A stretch of 64,000 nucleotides of DNA from CAIUKV01 sp041659105 (GTDB lineage Bacteria; Actinomycetota; Acidimicrobiia; IMCC26256; PALSA-555), in contig JBAZYX010000002.1 of NCBI GenBank assembly GCA_041659105.1, forward strand, positions 1-64,000, given 5' to 3'. The translations under genes and the position numbers were made by a program. Position 1 is the first letter of the stretch, and each line of letters starts with the position of its first letter. The notes below the pieces were generated by a model, which made no database searches, was not told where the DNA came from, and was given only the letters and a program-made list of their open reading frames with translations. This document shows, one piece after another, positions 1 to 7,622 of this stretch.

Positions 1-1
1 G

Positions 2-691
2 CCGGTTCCGGCCACACAGGTGCTCACCCGCGACCGTCACGCCGAGGTGCTCTACGCGTGCACCTCGCTCGGTGCCGCGATCGAGTCGTTCGCGCTCGAG
101 GTGCGGCACCTGCAGCGCACCGAGGTCCGTGAGGCGGAGGAGCCGTTCCGCACCGGCGCGCAGAAGGGCTCGAGCGCGATGCCCCACAAGCGCAACCCGG
201 TGAAGTCCGAGCAGCTCTGCGGCCTCGCCCGCGTGCTGCGCGGCAATCTCACCGCGGGGATGGAGGACGTCGCGCTCTGGCACGAGCGTGACATCTCGCA
301 CTCGTCGGTGGAGCGCGTGATCCTGCCCGACTCGCTGATGCTCGCGTATTACATGGCGGTTCGGTTCCGCGGCATCATCGAGGGCCTGGTCGTCTACCCC
401 GACCGCATGGTGCGCAACCTCGACGGGTCGCACGGGCTCGTGTTCAGCCAGCCCGTGCTGCTCGCGTTGGTGGAACGGGGCATGGCGCGCGACGACGCGT
501 ACCGGCTCGTGCAGCGCAACGCCATGCGCACCTGGGAGTCGGAGCGTCCGTTCCGCGCCGTGCTGGCCGAAGACGGTGAGGTCACCGCCGTGCTCGACGC
601 CGCGGCGCTCGACGCGTGCTTCGATCTCGCCCGCGCCACCGCGCGGGCCGGTCGAGCCGTGGATGCCCTCGACGACGAGGGTGCGTGGTGA
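2..691 (+). CDS. purB: Adenylosuccinate lyase, C-terminal part
   Basis: Cytosolic purine-synthesis enzyme that releases fumarate from SAICAR and from adenylosuccinate. The frame is open from base 2, so the start lies outside the window and about half of a usual 430-475 aa PurB is visible. The fumarase/aspartase superfamily loop GSSAMPHKRNP is encoded at about 167-199, followed by the helical C-terminal part. purC starts 19 bases after the stop, as expected for one purine operon. No internal defect is seen. Confidence 0.95.
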   Translation, partial: PVPATQVLTRDRHAEVLYACTSLGAAIESFALEVRHLQRTEVREAEEPFRTGAQKGSSAMPHKRNPVKSEQLCGLARVLRGNLTAGMEDVALWHERDISHSSVERVILPDSLMLAYYMAVRFRGIIEGLVVYPDRMVRNLDGSHGLVFSQPVLLALVERGMARDDAYRLVQRNAMRTWESERPFRAVLAEDGEVTAVLDAAALDACFDLARATARAGRAVDALDDEGAW

Positions 692-710
692 TCGGCCGGG
701 AGCGGGCGAA

Positions 711-1592
711 GTGACCCGACCCGCGTTGCGGCACCTCTACACGGGCAAGGTGCGCGACCTCTACGAGGTGTCGCACGACCGCCTGCTCATGGTCGCGTCC
801 GACCGCGTGTCGGTGTTCGACGTGGTGCTCCCCGACGAGATCCCCGACAAGGGCCGCGTGCTCACCGGTCTGTCCACGTACTGGTTCGAGCAGACCGCGC
901 ACATCTGGCCCAATCACGTGGTGTCGGCCGATCCCACCGACCTGCCCGAGACCGCCGGCGCCGAGGTGGCGGGCCGGGCGATGCTGGTGCGGGCCACCCG
1001 GCCCGTGCGGCTCGAGTGCATCGCGCGGGGGTACCTGTTCGGCTCCGCGTGGTCGGAGTACGCGGAGCGGGGCACGGTGTGCGGGCGCGCCCTCCCTGCC
1101 GGGCTGCGCCAGGCCGAGGAGCTCCCCGAACCGATCTTCACGTCCACCACGAAGGCCGAGGAGGGCCACGACGAGGCGGTCACCGACGCCGAGGCGGCGG
1201 CCCTCGTGGGCGCCGACGTGTTCGAGCAGGTCCGCACCGTGACGCTCGCGATCTACGAGTTCGCCCGCGCCCACGCGGCCGCGCAGGGCGTGCTCCTCGC
1301 CGACACGAAGCTCGAGTTCGGCACGGTCGACGGCGAGCTCCTCGTGATCGACGAGATGCTGACCCCCGACTCCTCGCGGTACTGGCCGGCCGAGCACTAC
1401 GCGGTGGGCACCTCGCCGCCGTCGTTCGACAAGCAGTTCGTGCGCGACCACTACCTCGCCCTCGGGTGGGACCAGAGGCCGCCTGCGCCGGCGCTGCCCC
1501 GGTCGGTCATCGACGGCACCCGGGCCCGCTACGTGGAGGCCTACGAGCTGATCACGGGCGAATCGTTCGACGAATGGTTCGGCCCCGAATAA
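711..1592 (+). CDS. purC: Phosphoribosylaminoimidazole-succinocarboxamide (SAICAR) synthase
   Basis: Joins aspartate to CAIR with ATP in purine synthesis. The frame is open further upstream, but GTG at 711 gives VTRPALRHLYTGKVRDLYEV, the usual PurC N-terminus, and a 293-aa protein of normal length. Family motifs seen are LECIARGYLFGSAW, DTKLEFG and DEMLTPDSSRYWP. It lies between purB and purS, with purS 21 bases downstream and carrying its own promoter-like sequence. Confidence 0.95.
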   Translation: MTRPALRHLYTGKVRDLYEVSHDRLLMVASDRVSVFDVVLPDEIPDKGRVLTGLSTYWFEQTAHIWPNHVVSADPTDLPETAGAEVAGRAMLVRATRPVRLECIARGYLFGSAWSEYAERGTVCGRALPAGLRQAEELPEPIFTSTTKAEEGHDEAVTDAEAAALVGADVFEQVRTVTLAIYEFARAHAAAQGVLLADTKLEFGTVDGELLVIDEMLTPDSSRYWPAEHYAVGTSPPSFDKQFVRDHYLALGWDQRPPAPALPRSVIDGTRARYVEAYELITGESFDEWFGPE

Positions 1593-1601
1593 GGGTCCCG
1601 G

Positions 1602-1607
1602 TACCAT
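1602..1607 (+). promoter_or_regulatory. Leaderless-type -10 element for purS
   Basis: TACCAT ends 6 bases before the purS GTG at 1614 and there is no Shine-Dalgarno sequence. This suggests an internal leaderless start inside the purC-purS gap. Confidence 0.5.
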
Positions 1608-1613
1608 CGAGTC

Positions 1614-1874
1614 GTGAAGTTCGAAGCACAGGTCGAGGTCACCCACCTCCCGGGCGTGCTCGATCCCCAGGGCGCCACCGTCGAACGGGCGCTGCCGGCC
1701 CTGGGCTACACCAACGTCTCCGACGTTCGCATCGGCAAGTCGATCCGCCTCGTGGTCGACGCCGCGAGCGCCGACGCGGCCCGGGCCCAGGTCGACGAGA
1801 TGTGCCACCGGCTGCTGGCCAACCCGGTGATCGAGGCGTTCACCGTCGAGGTGTTCGCGTTGGAGCAGGCGTGA
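1614..1874 (+). CDS. purS: FGAM synthase subunit PurS
   Basis: Small subunit (86 aa, normal size) that joins PurL and PurQ in the three-part formylglycinamidine ribonucleotide synthase and helps pass ammonia from PurQ to PurL. The sequence KFEAQVEVTHLPGVLDPQGATVERALPALGY is typical of the family (here VLDPQGATVERALPALGY is the clearest match). Start GTG 1614. The stop lies 52 bases before purQ, and that gap holds a stem-loop element that recurs elsewhere in the window. Confidence 0.93.
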   Translation: MKFEAQVEVTHLPGVLDPQGATVERALPALGYTNVSDVRIGKSIRLVVDAASADAARAQVDEMCHRLLANPVIEAFTVEVFALEQA

Positions 1875-1876
1875 GC

Positions 1877-1922
1877 GAGCGGGGCCCGAGCGGCCCGGCG
1901 CCGAAGGCGCCCGGAGCGGAGC
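1877..1922 (+). repeat. Start-proximal stem-loop element, copy 1 (before purQ)
   Basis: 46-base element beginning GAGCGGGGCCCGAGCGGCCC and ending GGAGCGGAGC, four bases before the purQ ATG. It contains a 6-bp stem GGCGCC/GGCGCC closed by a GAA loop (1897-1911). Copies with different but still paired stems stand before the thiolase-like gene at 25758 and before bioF. The element lies in a possible 19-codon ORF (GTG 1871 to TGA 1930) that overlaps the purS stop and the purQ start. Confidence 0.75.
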
Positions 1923-1926
1923 AGTC

Positions 1927-2607
1927 ATGAGCACTCGGGTCGGGGTCGTCGTCTTCCCGGGCACCAACTGCGAGCTCGACGTGGTGTACGCGGTCGAGGC
2001 GCTCGGTGGTCGAGCTGATCTCATCTGGCACGGCGACACGAGCGTCGCCGGCTTCGACGCCGTCGTGGTCCCCGGCGGGTTCGCCCATGGCGACTACCTG
2101 CGCACCGGCGCGATCGCCCGGTTCTCCCCGGTGATGGACGCCGTCAACGCCTACGCCGCCGAGGGTGGAGCGGTGGTCGGCATCTGCAACGGCTTCCAGG
2201 TGCTCACCGAGGCGGGATTGCTCCCCGGCGCGCTCCAGAAGAACGCGGGGCTGAAGTTCCGGTGCGAGACGGTCACCTGCACGGTCGAGAGCGCCCGGTC
2301 GGTGCTCACGCAGGGCGTGGCCCCGGGCACCGAGCTGCGGCTCCCGATCAACCATTTCGAGGGCAACTTCACCTGCGACGCCGACACGCTCGCCCGCATC
2401 CGGTCGAACGACCAGGTGGTGCTGCGCTACGTGCAGAACCCCAACGGCAGCGCCGACGACATCGCGGGCGTGAGCAACGAGGCCGGCAACGTGGTCGGGC
2501 TCATGCCCCACCCCGAGCGCGCCGCGGAGCCCATCCTCGGCTCCGCCGACGGCGCAGTGCTGCTGCGGGCGCTGCTCGCGGCCGCCCGGGTCGACCTCCC
2601 CGTCTGA
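1927..2607 (+). CDS. purQ: FGAM synthase glutaminase subunit PurQ
   Basis: Class I glutamine amidotransferase (226 aa) that supplies ammonia to PurL. Nucleophile Cys87 is in GICNGFQ, and the other two triad residues are His195 and Glu197 in MPHPERAAE. The ATG at 1927 reads ATGA, so the TGA of a short upstream ORF overlaps it. A perfect 13-base inverted repeat downstream marks the end of this operon. purL follows 0.6 kb away, beyond a gene on the other strand. Confidence 0.96.
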   Translation: MSTRVGVVVFPGTNCELDVVYAVEALGGRADLIWHGDTSVAGFDAVVVPGGFAHGDYLRTGAIARFSPVMDAVNAYAAEGGAVVGICNGFQVLTEAGLLPGALQKNAGLKFRCETVTCTVESARSVLTQGVAPGTELRLPINHFEGNFTCDADTLARIRSNDQVVLRYVQNPNGSADDIAGVSNEAGNVVGLMPHPERAAEPILGSADGAVLLRALLAAARVDLPV

Positions 2608-2620
2608 CCGCAACTTCCCC

Positions 2621-2667
2621 TTTTGGCGTCGCTGTTGCCGCTGACGGCGGCACGAGCGACGCCAAAA
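2621..2667. terminator. Bidirectional terminator-like hairpin
   Basis: Perfect 13-base arms TTTTGGCGTCGCT (2621-2633) and AGCGACGCCAAAA (2655-2667). The A/T ends give a T-run on either strand. It lies between the convergent ends of purQ and the 134-aa gene. Confidence 0.85.
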
Positions 2668-2689
2668 CGATGAGGGGGAGGGCAGTCGC

Positions 2690-3094
2690 TCAGCTCGCGG
2701 CGCGGCCGATCCCGGCCTTCTTCAGCACGTCGGCGCCCACACCGAGCTCGCGCCACGACGCGTACTCGATGCCCTTGCGTCCGCTGTAGGCCTTGGCCAC
2801 CTTCACGAACTCGGCCTCGAGCTTCGTGAGGTCGACCTTGGTGTCCATGCCCGCGAGCTCGGTCTCGAGGTCGCGTCGCTCCTGCACGAGCTGGAGCCGA
2901 TGCAGCGACGACGCGTCGGCGAGCTCCTTCTCGATGGCCGTGAGGCGCTTCTTGATCGAGTCGGGGGTGCGCTTGCGGCCGCGCCGCGGGCGCTGCTGCT
3001 CGAGCGCGTCGAGATAGGCCTTCACGGCGCGCCCTTCGGAGCGGCCCTCGGCCAGGGCCTTCTTGTGCTCGGCGGTCATCTTCGTCGGCGGCAT
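2690..3094 (-). CDS. Conserved actinobacterial protein of unknown function (134 aa)
   Basis: I recall similar proteins as common in actinobacteria, but no function can be assigned. The N-terminus MPPTKMTAEHKKALAEGR is basic. RRGRKRTPDSIKKRL (residues 37-51) resembles an AT-hook-like basic linker, and residues 45-82 form a probable coiled coil. The end is a compact domain around SGRKGIEYASWRELGV. ATG 3094 has GTGAGG 6 bases upstream; the frame runs open to 3217, but that extension looks non-coding. The gene is divergent from purL and convergent with purQ. A DNA- or nucleoid-associated role is only a guess from its charge. Confidence 0.8.
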   Translation of the reverse strand: MPPTKMTAEHKKALAEGRSEGRAVKAYLDALEQQRPRRGRKRTPDSIKKRLTAIEKELADASSLHRLQLVQERRDLETELAGMDTKVDLTKLEAEFVKVAKAYSGRKGIEYASWRELGVGADVLKKAGIGRAAS

Positions 3095-3229
3095 ATCGGC
3101 CTCACTTTCGGTTTCCTCATCCACGGCGGGGGGAAGGGATCGAGGTGCGCATATGGGTAATTCGCCCAACTCGTGATCCGGCAAAGACGCGAGTGTAGAC
3201 GGGACCCTTATTCGCAATTCAACGGCCGG

Positions 3230-3235
3230 TAATCT
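3230..3235 (+). promoter_or_regulatory. Leaderless-type -10 element for purL
   Basis: TAATCT ends 7 bases before GTG 3243, and the bases between (CGCCTCC) cannot act as a Shine-Dalgarno site. The surrounding 3180-3235 stretch is the most AT-rich part of this divergent gap. Confidence 0.55.
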
Positions 3236-3242
3236 CGCCTCC

Positions 3243-5498
3243 GTGGCCGAAGACGCGACCGAAGTCCCGTTGCACCGTCAGCTCGGCCTCACCGACGCCG
3301 AGCTCGCCGACATCGTGGCCCTGCTCGACCGCGAGCCCACCGACCTCGAGCTCGCGATGTACGCGGTGATGTGGTCCGAGCACTGCTCGTACAAGTCGTC
3401 GAAGGTGCACCTGCGCCGGTTCCCGACCGAGGCCCCCTGGGTGATCGTCGGACCGGGCGAGGGTGCCGGCGTGATCGACGTGGGCGACGGGCTCGCCGTG
3501 GCCCTCCGCATCGAGAGCCACAACCACCCGTCCGCGGTCGAGCCCTACCAGGGTGCGGCCACCGGAGTCGGCGGCATCATCCGCGACATCTTCTCGATGG
3601 GCGCACGCCCGATCGCACTGCTCGACCCGCTGCGCTTCGGCCCGCTCGACGACGCGCGGACGCGCTTCCTGTTCGAGGGCGTCGTGTCGGGCATCAGCGG
3701 CTACGGCAACGCCGTGGGCGTGCCGACCGTCGGCGGCGAGGTCGTGTTCGACGACTGCTACCGCGAGAACCCGCTCGTCAACGTGATGTGCATCGGCGTG
3801 CTCCCCCAGGAGCGGCTCGTGCTCGCCCGGGCCGAGGGCGTGGGCAACCTGGGGGTGCTGCTCGGCTCGTCCACCGGACGCGACGGCATCGGCGGCGCGA
3901 GCGTGCTCGCGTCGGCCGGGTTCGAGGAGGGCTCCGAGGCGAAGCGCCCGTCGGTGCAGGTGGGCGACCCGTTCGAGGAGAAGCGGCTCATCGAGGCGTG
4001 CATCGCGCTGCTCGACGCCGGGTTGGCGGTGGGCGTGCAGGACCTCGGCGCCGCCGGCCTGTCGTGCGCGCTGTCCGAGACCGCCGCGGCCGCGGGCAAC
4101 GGCATGGACGTCGACCTGTCGCGGGTCCACCTGCGCGAGCCGGGGATGGTCCCGGTCGAGGTGATGACGTCCGAGAGCCAGGAGCGGATGCTCGCGATCG
4201 TCACGCCGGAGAACGTCGACGAAGTGCTCGCGCTCGCGGCGCGCTGGGAGATCAGGGCCAGCGTGGTGGGCTGGGTGAGCGACACCGGCCGGTTCCGCGT
4301 CTTCGAGCGGATGGCCGACGGCGCGCCCGCCGGCGAGATGATCGCCGACGTGCCCTGCGGCAGCCTCGGCGACGGCCCGGTGTACGAGCGCCCGCTCGCC
4401 CGCCCGGCCGACCTCGACGCGCTGCAGGCCGCCGACCCCGCGCCCGCGCTGCTCGCCCGCTTCCCCGACGGCACCGACCTCTCGGGCGAGCTCCTCACCC
4501 TGCTCGCCACTCCGACCATCGCCGACAAGTCGTGGGTCTGGCGCCAGTACGACCACCAGCTCTTCCTCAACACCGTGATCGGTCCGGGTAGCGACGCCAC
4601 GGTCCTGCGGCTCAAGGGCACGTCGCGCGCGCTGGCGATCGCCACCGACGGGAAGGCTCGCTTCTGCCGGCTCGACCCGCGGACGGGCGGACGGCTCGTG
4701 GTGCTCGAGGCGGCGCGCAACGTGGCCTGTGCAGGTGCGGTGCCGAAGGCCCTCGTCAACTGCATGAACTTCGGCAACCCCGAGCACCCCGAGGTGATGT
4801 GGCAGTTCTCCGAGGCGATCGACGGGATGAGCGACGCCTGCCGCGCGCTCGACCTGCCGGTGGTGGGCGGGAACGTGTCCTTCTACAACGAGTCGCGCGG
4901 CCGCAACATCGATCCGACGCCGGTGGTCGGCGTCGTGGGGCTCATCGAGCAGCTCGACACTCCGCCCCCGGGCGTGCGGCTCGCCGCCGGCGAGCACCTG
5001 GTGCTCGTGGGTCCACAGACCGCGGCCGAGCTCGGCGGGTCGGAGTGGGCGTTCGTGGTGCACGACCTCGACGGCGGCCTGCCCCCGGCGGCCGACCTCG
5101 ATGCCGCGCGCGCGGTGCACGACCTCGTGTCCGGCCTGGTGACCGACCGGGTCGTGGCCGGCGTGCACGACTGCGCCGACGGCGGCCTCGCGGTGACGCT
5201 GGCCGAGATGGCGTTCGGGGGGAGCACCGGGTTCACCGTCTCGCCCGAGGTCGGAATCTCCACCGCGGCCTGGTGCTTCGCCGAGACGGCGTCCCGCGTC
5301 GTGCTCGCGGTCGCCCCCGACCGGCTTGCCGACGTGCTCACCCGCGCGGCCGACGGTGGAGTGCGGGCGGTCGACCTCGGGGTCGCGGGGGGCGACCGCC
5401 TGGTGGCCACGGGCACGTTCGACGTCCCCCTCGCCGACGCCCTCGCCGCGTGGCGCGACGCCATCCCCACCCTGGTCGACGCCGACGTCCACGTCTGA
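3243..5498 (+). CDS. purL: FGAM synthase large subunit PurL
   Basis: ATP-dependent synthetic subunit (751 aa) that converts FGAR to FGAM using ammonia from PurQ. The length and the separate PurS and PurQ genes show the small-type, three-subunit enzyme. Seen: MWSEHCSYKSSK near residue 43, the IESHNHPSAVEPYQGAATGVGGI loop (within it SHNHPSAVEPYQGAATGVGG), LGAAGLSCALSETAAA and the second-half GGNVSFYNES. GTG 3243 is preceded by a TAATCT box and no ribosome site. It is convergent with the APS-kinase-like gene. Confidence 0.96.
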   Translation: MAEDATEVPLHRQLGLTDAELADIVALLDREPTDLELAMYAVMWSEHCSYKSSKVHLRRFPTEAPWVIVGPGEGAGVIDVGDGLAVALRIESHNHPSAVEPYQGAATGVGGIIRDIFSMGARPIALLDPLRFGPLDDARTRFLFEGVVSGISGYGNAVGVPTVGGEVVFDDCYRENPLVNVMCIGVLPQERLVLARAEGVGNLGVLLGSSTGRDGIGGASVLASAGFEEGSEAKRPSVQVGDPFEEKRLIEACIALLDAGLAVGVQDLGAAGLSCALSETAAAAGNGMDVDLSRVHLREPGMVPVEVMTSESQERMLAIVTPENVDEVLALAARWEIRASVVGWVSDTGRFRVFERMADGAPAGEMIADVPCGSLGDGPVYERPLARPADLDALQAADPAPALLARFPDGTDLSGELLTLLATPTIADKSWVWRQYDHQLFLNTVIGPGSDATVLRLKGTSRALAIATDGKARFCRLDPRTGGRLVVLEAARNVACAGAVPKALVNCMNFGNPEHPEVMWQFSEAIDGMSDACRALDLPVVGGNVSFYNESRGRNIDPTPVVGVVGLIEQLDTPPPGVRLAAGEHLVLVGPQTAAELGGSEWAFVVHDLDGGLPPAADLDAARAVHDLVSGLVTDRVVAGVHDCADGGLAVTLAEMAFGGSTGFTVSPEVGISTAAWCFAETASRVVLAVAPDRLADVLTRAADGGVRAVDLGVAGGDRLVATGTFDVPLADALAAWRDAIPTLVDADVHV

Positions 5499-5532
5499 TC
5501 CGCCCCGAGATCCTCCGAGATCCACCGAGCGA

Positions 5533-5569
5533 GTGACGCTGCACCGCACCATGTGCGGCGCAGCGTCAC
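5533..5569. terminator. Long hairpin at convergent gene ends
   Basis: 17-base arms at 5533-5549 and 5553-5569 (GTGACGCTGCACCGCAC and GTGCGGCGCAGCGTCAC) with one mismatch and a CAT loop. It lies after purL and overlaps the stop codon of the minus-strand gene. There is no T-run, as is usual in GC-rich actinomycetes. Confidence 0.75.
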
Positions 5570-6042
5570 GTGGTCGGTGAGGTGAGGGCGTCCAGGTAGG
5601 ACACGAGCAGCGCGGCCGCTGCACGAGCGTCGCGGTCGCCGGTGGGGACGCGCAGGTCGGGCGCGGTCGGCTCCTCGAAGCCGCGGTCGGCCACGCCGGC
5701 CCGTGCCGTGCACACGTCGGCCGGCGCGTCGACGAACACCTCCACGAAGCCCGCGATCGTGTCGCGCAGCGGCTCGCGGTCGGCCCGCTTCGGCGTGTCG
5801 ACCGTGACGATCACGGGGACGCCGTTGCTCGTGAGGAGGTTGGCCAGCCACGCGAGCGACGCGAGCCCGCCGTCGAGCGGACCGCGGGCGAGGTGCTCGG
5901 TGAGCGCCTCGGCGTCGAGTACCGCGCAGGGCCGGGCATCGTCGTGGAGCGCCGCCGCGGCCAGCGCGGCGACGGTCCGCTTGCCGACCCCGCGTCGCCC
6001 GGTGAGCCAGAGGCAGGGGGTGAGGGCGCCGTCGGGGTCCAC
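5566..6042 (-). CDS. Degenerate APS-kinase-like P-loop protein
   Basis: 158-aa protein with the outline of adenylylsulfate kinase (CysC). The Walker A is LWLTGRRGVGKRT near residue 12, followed by NGVPVIVTVDTPKRADREPLRD and FVEVFVDAPADVCTAR. Compared with CysC, the FSREDRDENI-type loop and the FTGIDDPYE segment are missing or shortened to GFEEP, and the Walker serine is Arg. APS phosphorylation is therefore doubtful; a related small-molecule or RNA kinase-like role is possible. GTG 6042 is chosen because TACGAT ends 7 bases before it; the open frame to 6102 would overlap the purF start. Confidence 0.65.
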   Translation of the reverse strand: MDPDGALTPCLWLTGRRGVGKRTVAALAAAALHDDARPCAVLDAEALTEHLARGPLDGGLASLAWLANLLTSNGVPVIVTVDTPKRADREPLRDTIAGFVEVFVDAPADVCTARAGVADRGFEEPTAPDLRVPTGDRDARAAAALLVSYLDALTSPTT

Positions 6043-6049
6043 GGGCCGG

Positions 6050-6055
6050 ATCGTA
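6050..6055 (-). promoter_or_regulatory. Leaderless-type -10 element for the APS-kinase-like gene
   Basis: On the minus strand TACGAT is followed by 7 bases and GTG 6042. It is back to back with the purF promoter. Confidence 0.5.
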
Positions 6056-6088
6056 CGACCGGTAGTCAGCGGACGTGCGGGCACATGG

Positions 6089-6094
6089 GATACT
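6089..6094 (+). promoter_or_regulatory. Leaderless-type -10 element for purF
   Basis: GATACT ends 7 bases before ATG 6102, with no Shine-Dalgarno sequence between. Confidence 0.5.
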
Positions 6095-6101
6095 GGTGGC
6101 A

Positions 6102-7622
6102 ATGGATCCCGAAGCCCCGAAGGGGCTGGCTCACGCCTGCGGTGTGTTCGGCGCCTACGCCCCTGGCCAGGCGGTCGCCCACCTCACCTACCTGGGGCTC
6201 TACGCCCTCCAGCACCGGGGCCAGGAGTCGGCCGGGATCGCCGTGAGCGACGGCAAGGACGTCACCGTCGTCAAGGACATGGGCCTCGTCACCCAGGTGT
6301 TCGACGAGCGCCGGCTCGCCCCGCTCGTGGGCCACCTCGCCATCGGGCACAACCGCTACTCCACCACCGGCTCGAGCACGTGGCGCAACGCGCAGCCCGT
6401 GTACCGCTCGGTGGGCGAGGCCGGCTTCGCTCTCGGCCACAACGGAAACCTCACCAACACCGCGGAGCTCGCGGAGCGGCTCGGGATGCTCCCCGGGATG
6501 CTCGAGGACCCGCAGGGCCCGCTCGACTCCACCACCGACTCCGCTCTCGTGGCCGAGCTGATCGCCCACGAGTACGGCAAGGAGCCCCGCTCCGACGGGC
6601 GCGACCTCGAGCTGGCGCTCGCGAAGGTCCTGCCCCACCTCGCCGGTGGGTTCTCGTTCGTGCTGATGGACGACGCGCACCTCATCGGCGCGCGGGACCC
6701 CCACGGCTTCTGGCCGCTCGTGCTCGGCCGCATCGAGGGTGGCTGGGTGCTCGCGAGCGAGACGGCCGCGTTGGACATCGTGGGCGCGCACTACCTGCGC
6801 GACATCGAGCCCGGCGAGATGATCGTCATCGACGCGAACGGCATGCACGAGCGGCGCTTCGCCGAGCCCGAGCCGAAGCTCTGCCTGTTCGAGTTCGTCT
6901 ACTTCGCCCGCCCCGACACCTACCTCTACGGCAAGAGCGTGCACGCGGCGCGCCAGCGGATGGGCGAGGAGCTCGCCCGCCAGGCGCCGGTCGAGGCCGA
7001 CATGGTGATGCCGGTGCCCGAGTCGGGCATCCCCGCGGCGCAGGGCTTCGCGCGCGAGGCCGGCATCCCCTACGGCGACGGCCTGGTCAAGAACCGCTAC
7101 GTCGGCCGCACGTTCATCCAGCCGAGCCAGTCGCAGCGCAGCGGCGGGGTGCGGCTCAAGCTCAACCCGCTGCCGGAGAACATCCGGGGCAAGCGCCTCG
7201 TGGTCGTCGACGACTCCATCGTGCGCGGCACCACGACGAAGCAGGTGGTCGCGATGTTGCGGGAGGCGGGCGCGGCCGAGGTGCACTTCCGGGTGTCGTC
7301 GCCGCCGTACAAGTGGCCGTGCTCCTACGGCATGGACACCGGCCGCCGCTCCGAGCTGCTCGCGGCCGACCTCTCGGTGGGCGAGATCAAGGACTTCCTG
7401 AAGGTCGACTCGCTGGCCTACCTCGAGATCGATCGGCTCACCACCGCCACCACGGCACCGGCCGAGGCGTTCTGCACCGCCTGTCTCACCGGCGTGTACC
7501 CGGTTCCCGTGCCCCTCTCCGACTCGAAGCACGTGCTCGAGGAATCCGACGGTCCCGCGCAGTCCGGCGCCGCGCAGCCCGGCGACGCCGTGTCGGCGCC
7601 GAGCCGGGGCCACGACGCGTGA
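6102..7622 (+). CDS. purF: Amidophosphoribosyltransferase
   Basis: First committed step of purine synthesis: PRPP plus glutamine to phosphoribosylamine. ATG 6102 gives a 12-residue propeptide before Cys13 (LAHACGVFG), the N-terminal glutaminase nucleophile after processing. LQHRGQESAGIA and the PRPP loop VVVDDSIVRGTTTK are present. Cysteines in CLFEFVYFARPD, PCSYGMD and FCTACLTG match the 4Fe-4S ligands of the Bacillus-type enzyme. 506 aa. The stop overlaps the purM start (GTGA), so the two are probably translated together. Confidence 0.96.
   Translation: MDPEAPKGLAHACGVFGAYAPGQAVAHLTYLGLYALQHRGQESAGIAVSDGKDVTVVKDMGLVTQVFDERRLAPLVGHLAIGHNRYSTTGSSTWRNAQPVYRSVGEAGFALGHNGNLTNTAELAERLGMLPGMLEDPQGPLDSTTDSALVAELIAHEYGKEPRSDGRDLELALAKVLPHLAGGFSFVLMDDAHLIGARDPHGFWPLVLGRIEGGWVLASETAALDIVGAHYLRDIEPGEMIVIDANGMHERRFAEPEPKLCLFEFVYFARPDTYLYGKSVHAARQRMGEELARQAPVEADMVMPVPESGIPAAQGFAREAGIPYGDGLVKNRYVGRTFIQPSQSQRSGGVRLKLNPLPENIRGKRLVVVDDSIVRGTTTKQVVAMLREAGAAEVHFRVSSPPYKWPCSYGMDTGRRSELLAADLSVGEIKDFLKVDSLAYLEIDRLTTATTAPAEAFCTACLTGVYPVPVPLSDSKHVLEESDGPAQSGAAQPGDAVSAPSRGHDA

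Noticed and set aside
1871..1930. Calling the 19-codon frame before purQ a gene
   Set aside because: The sister elements conserve nucleotides and stems but not the same reading frame (copy 2 is shifted), so a peptide product is not supported.
3219..5624. An 801-aa open frame on the strand opposite purL
   Set aside because: It is a shadow of purL codon bias: low-complexity Arg/His/Gly-rich translation with no family motif, while purL is intact.
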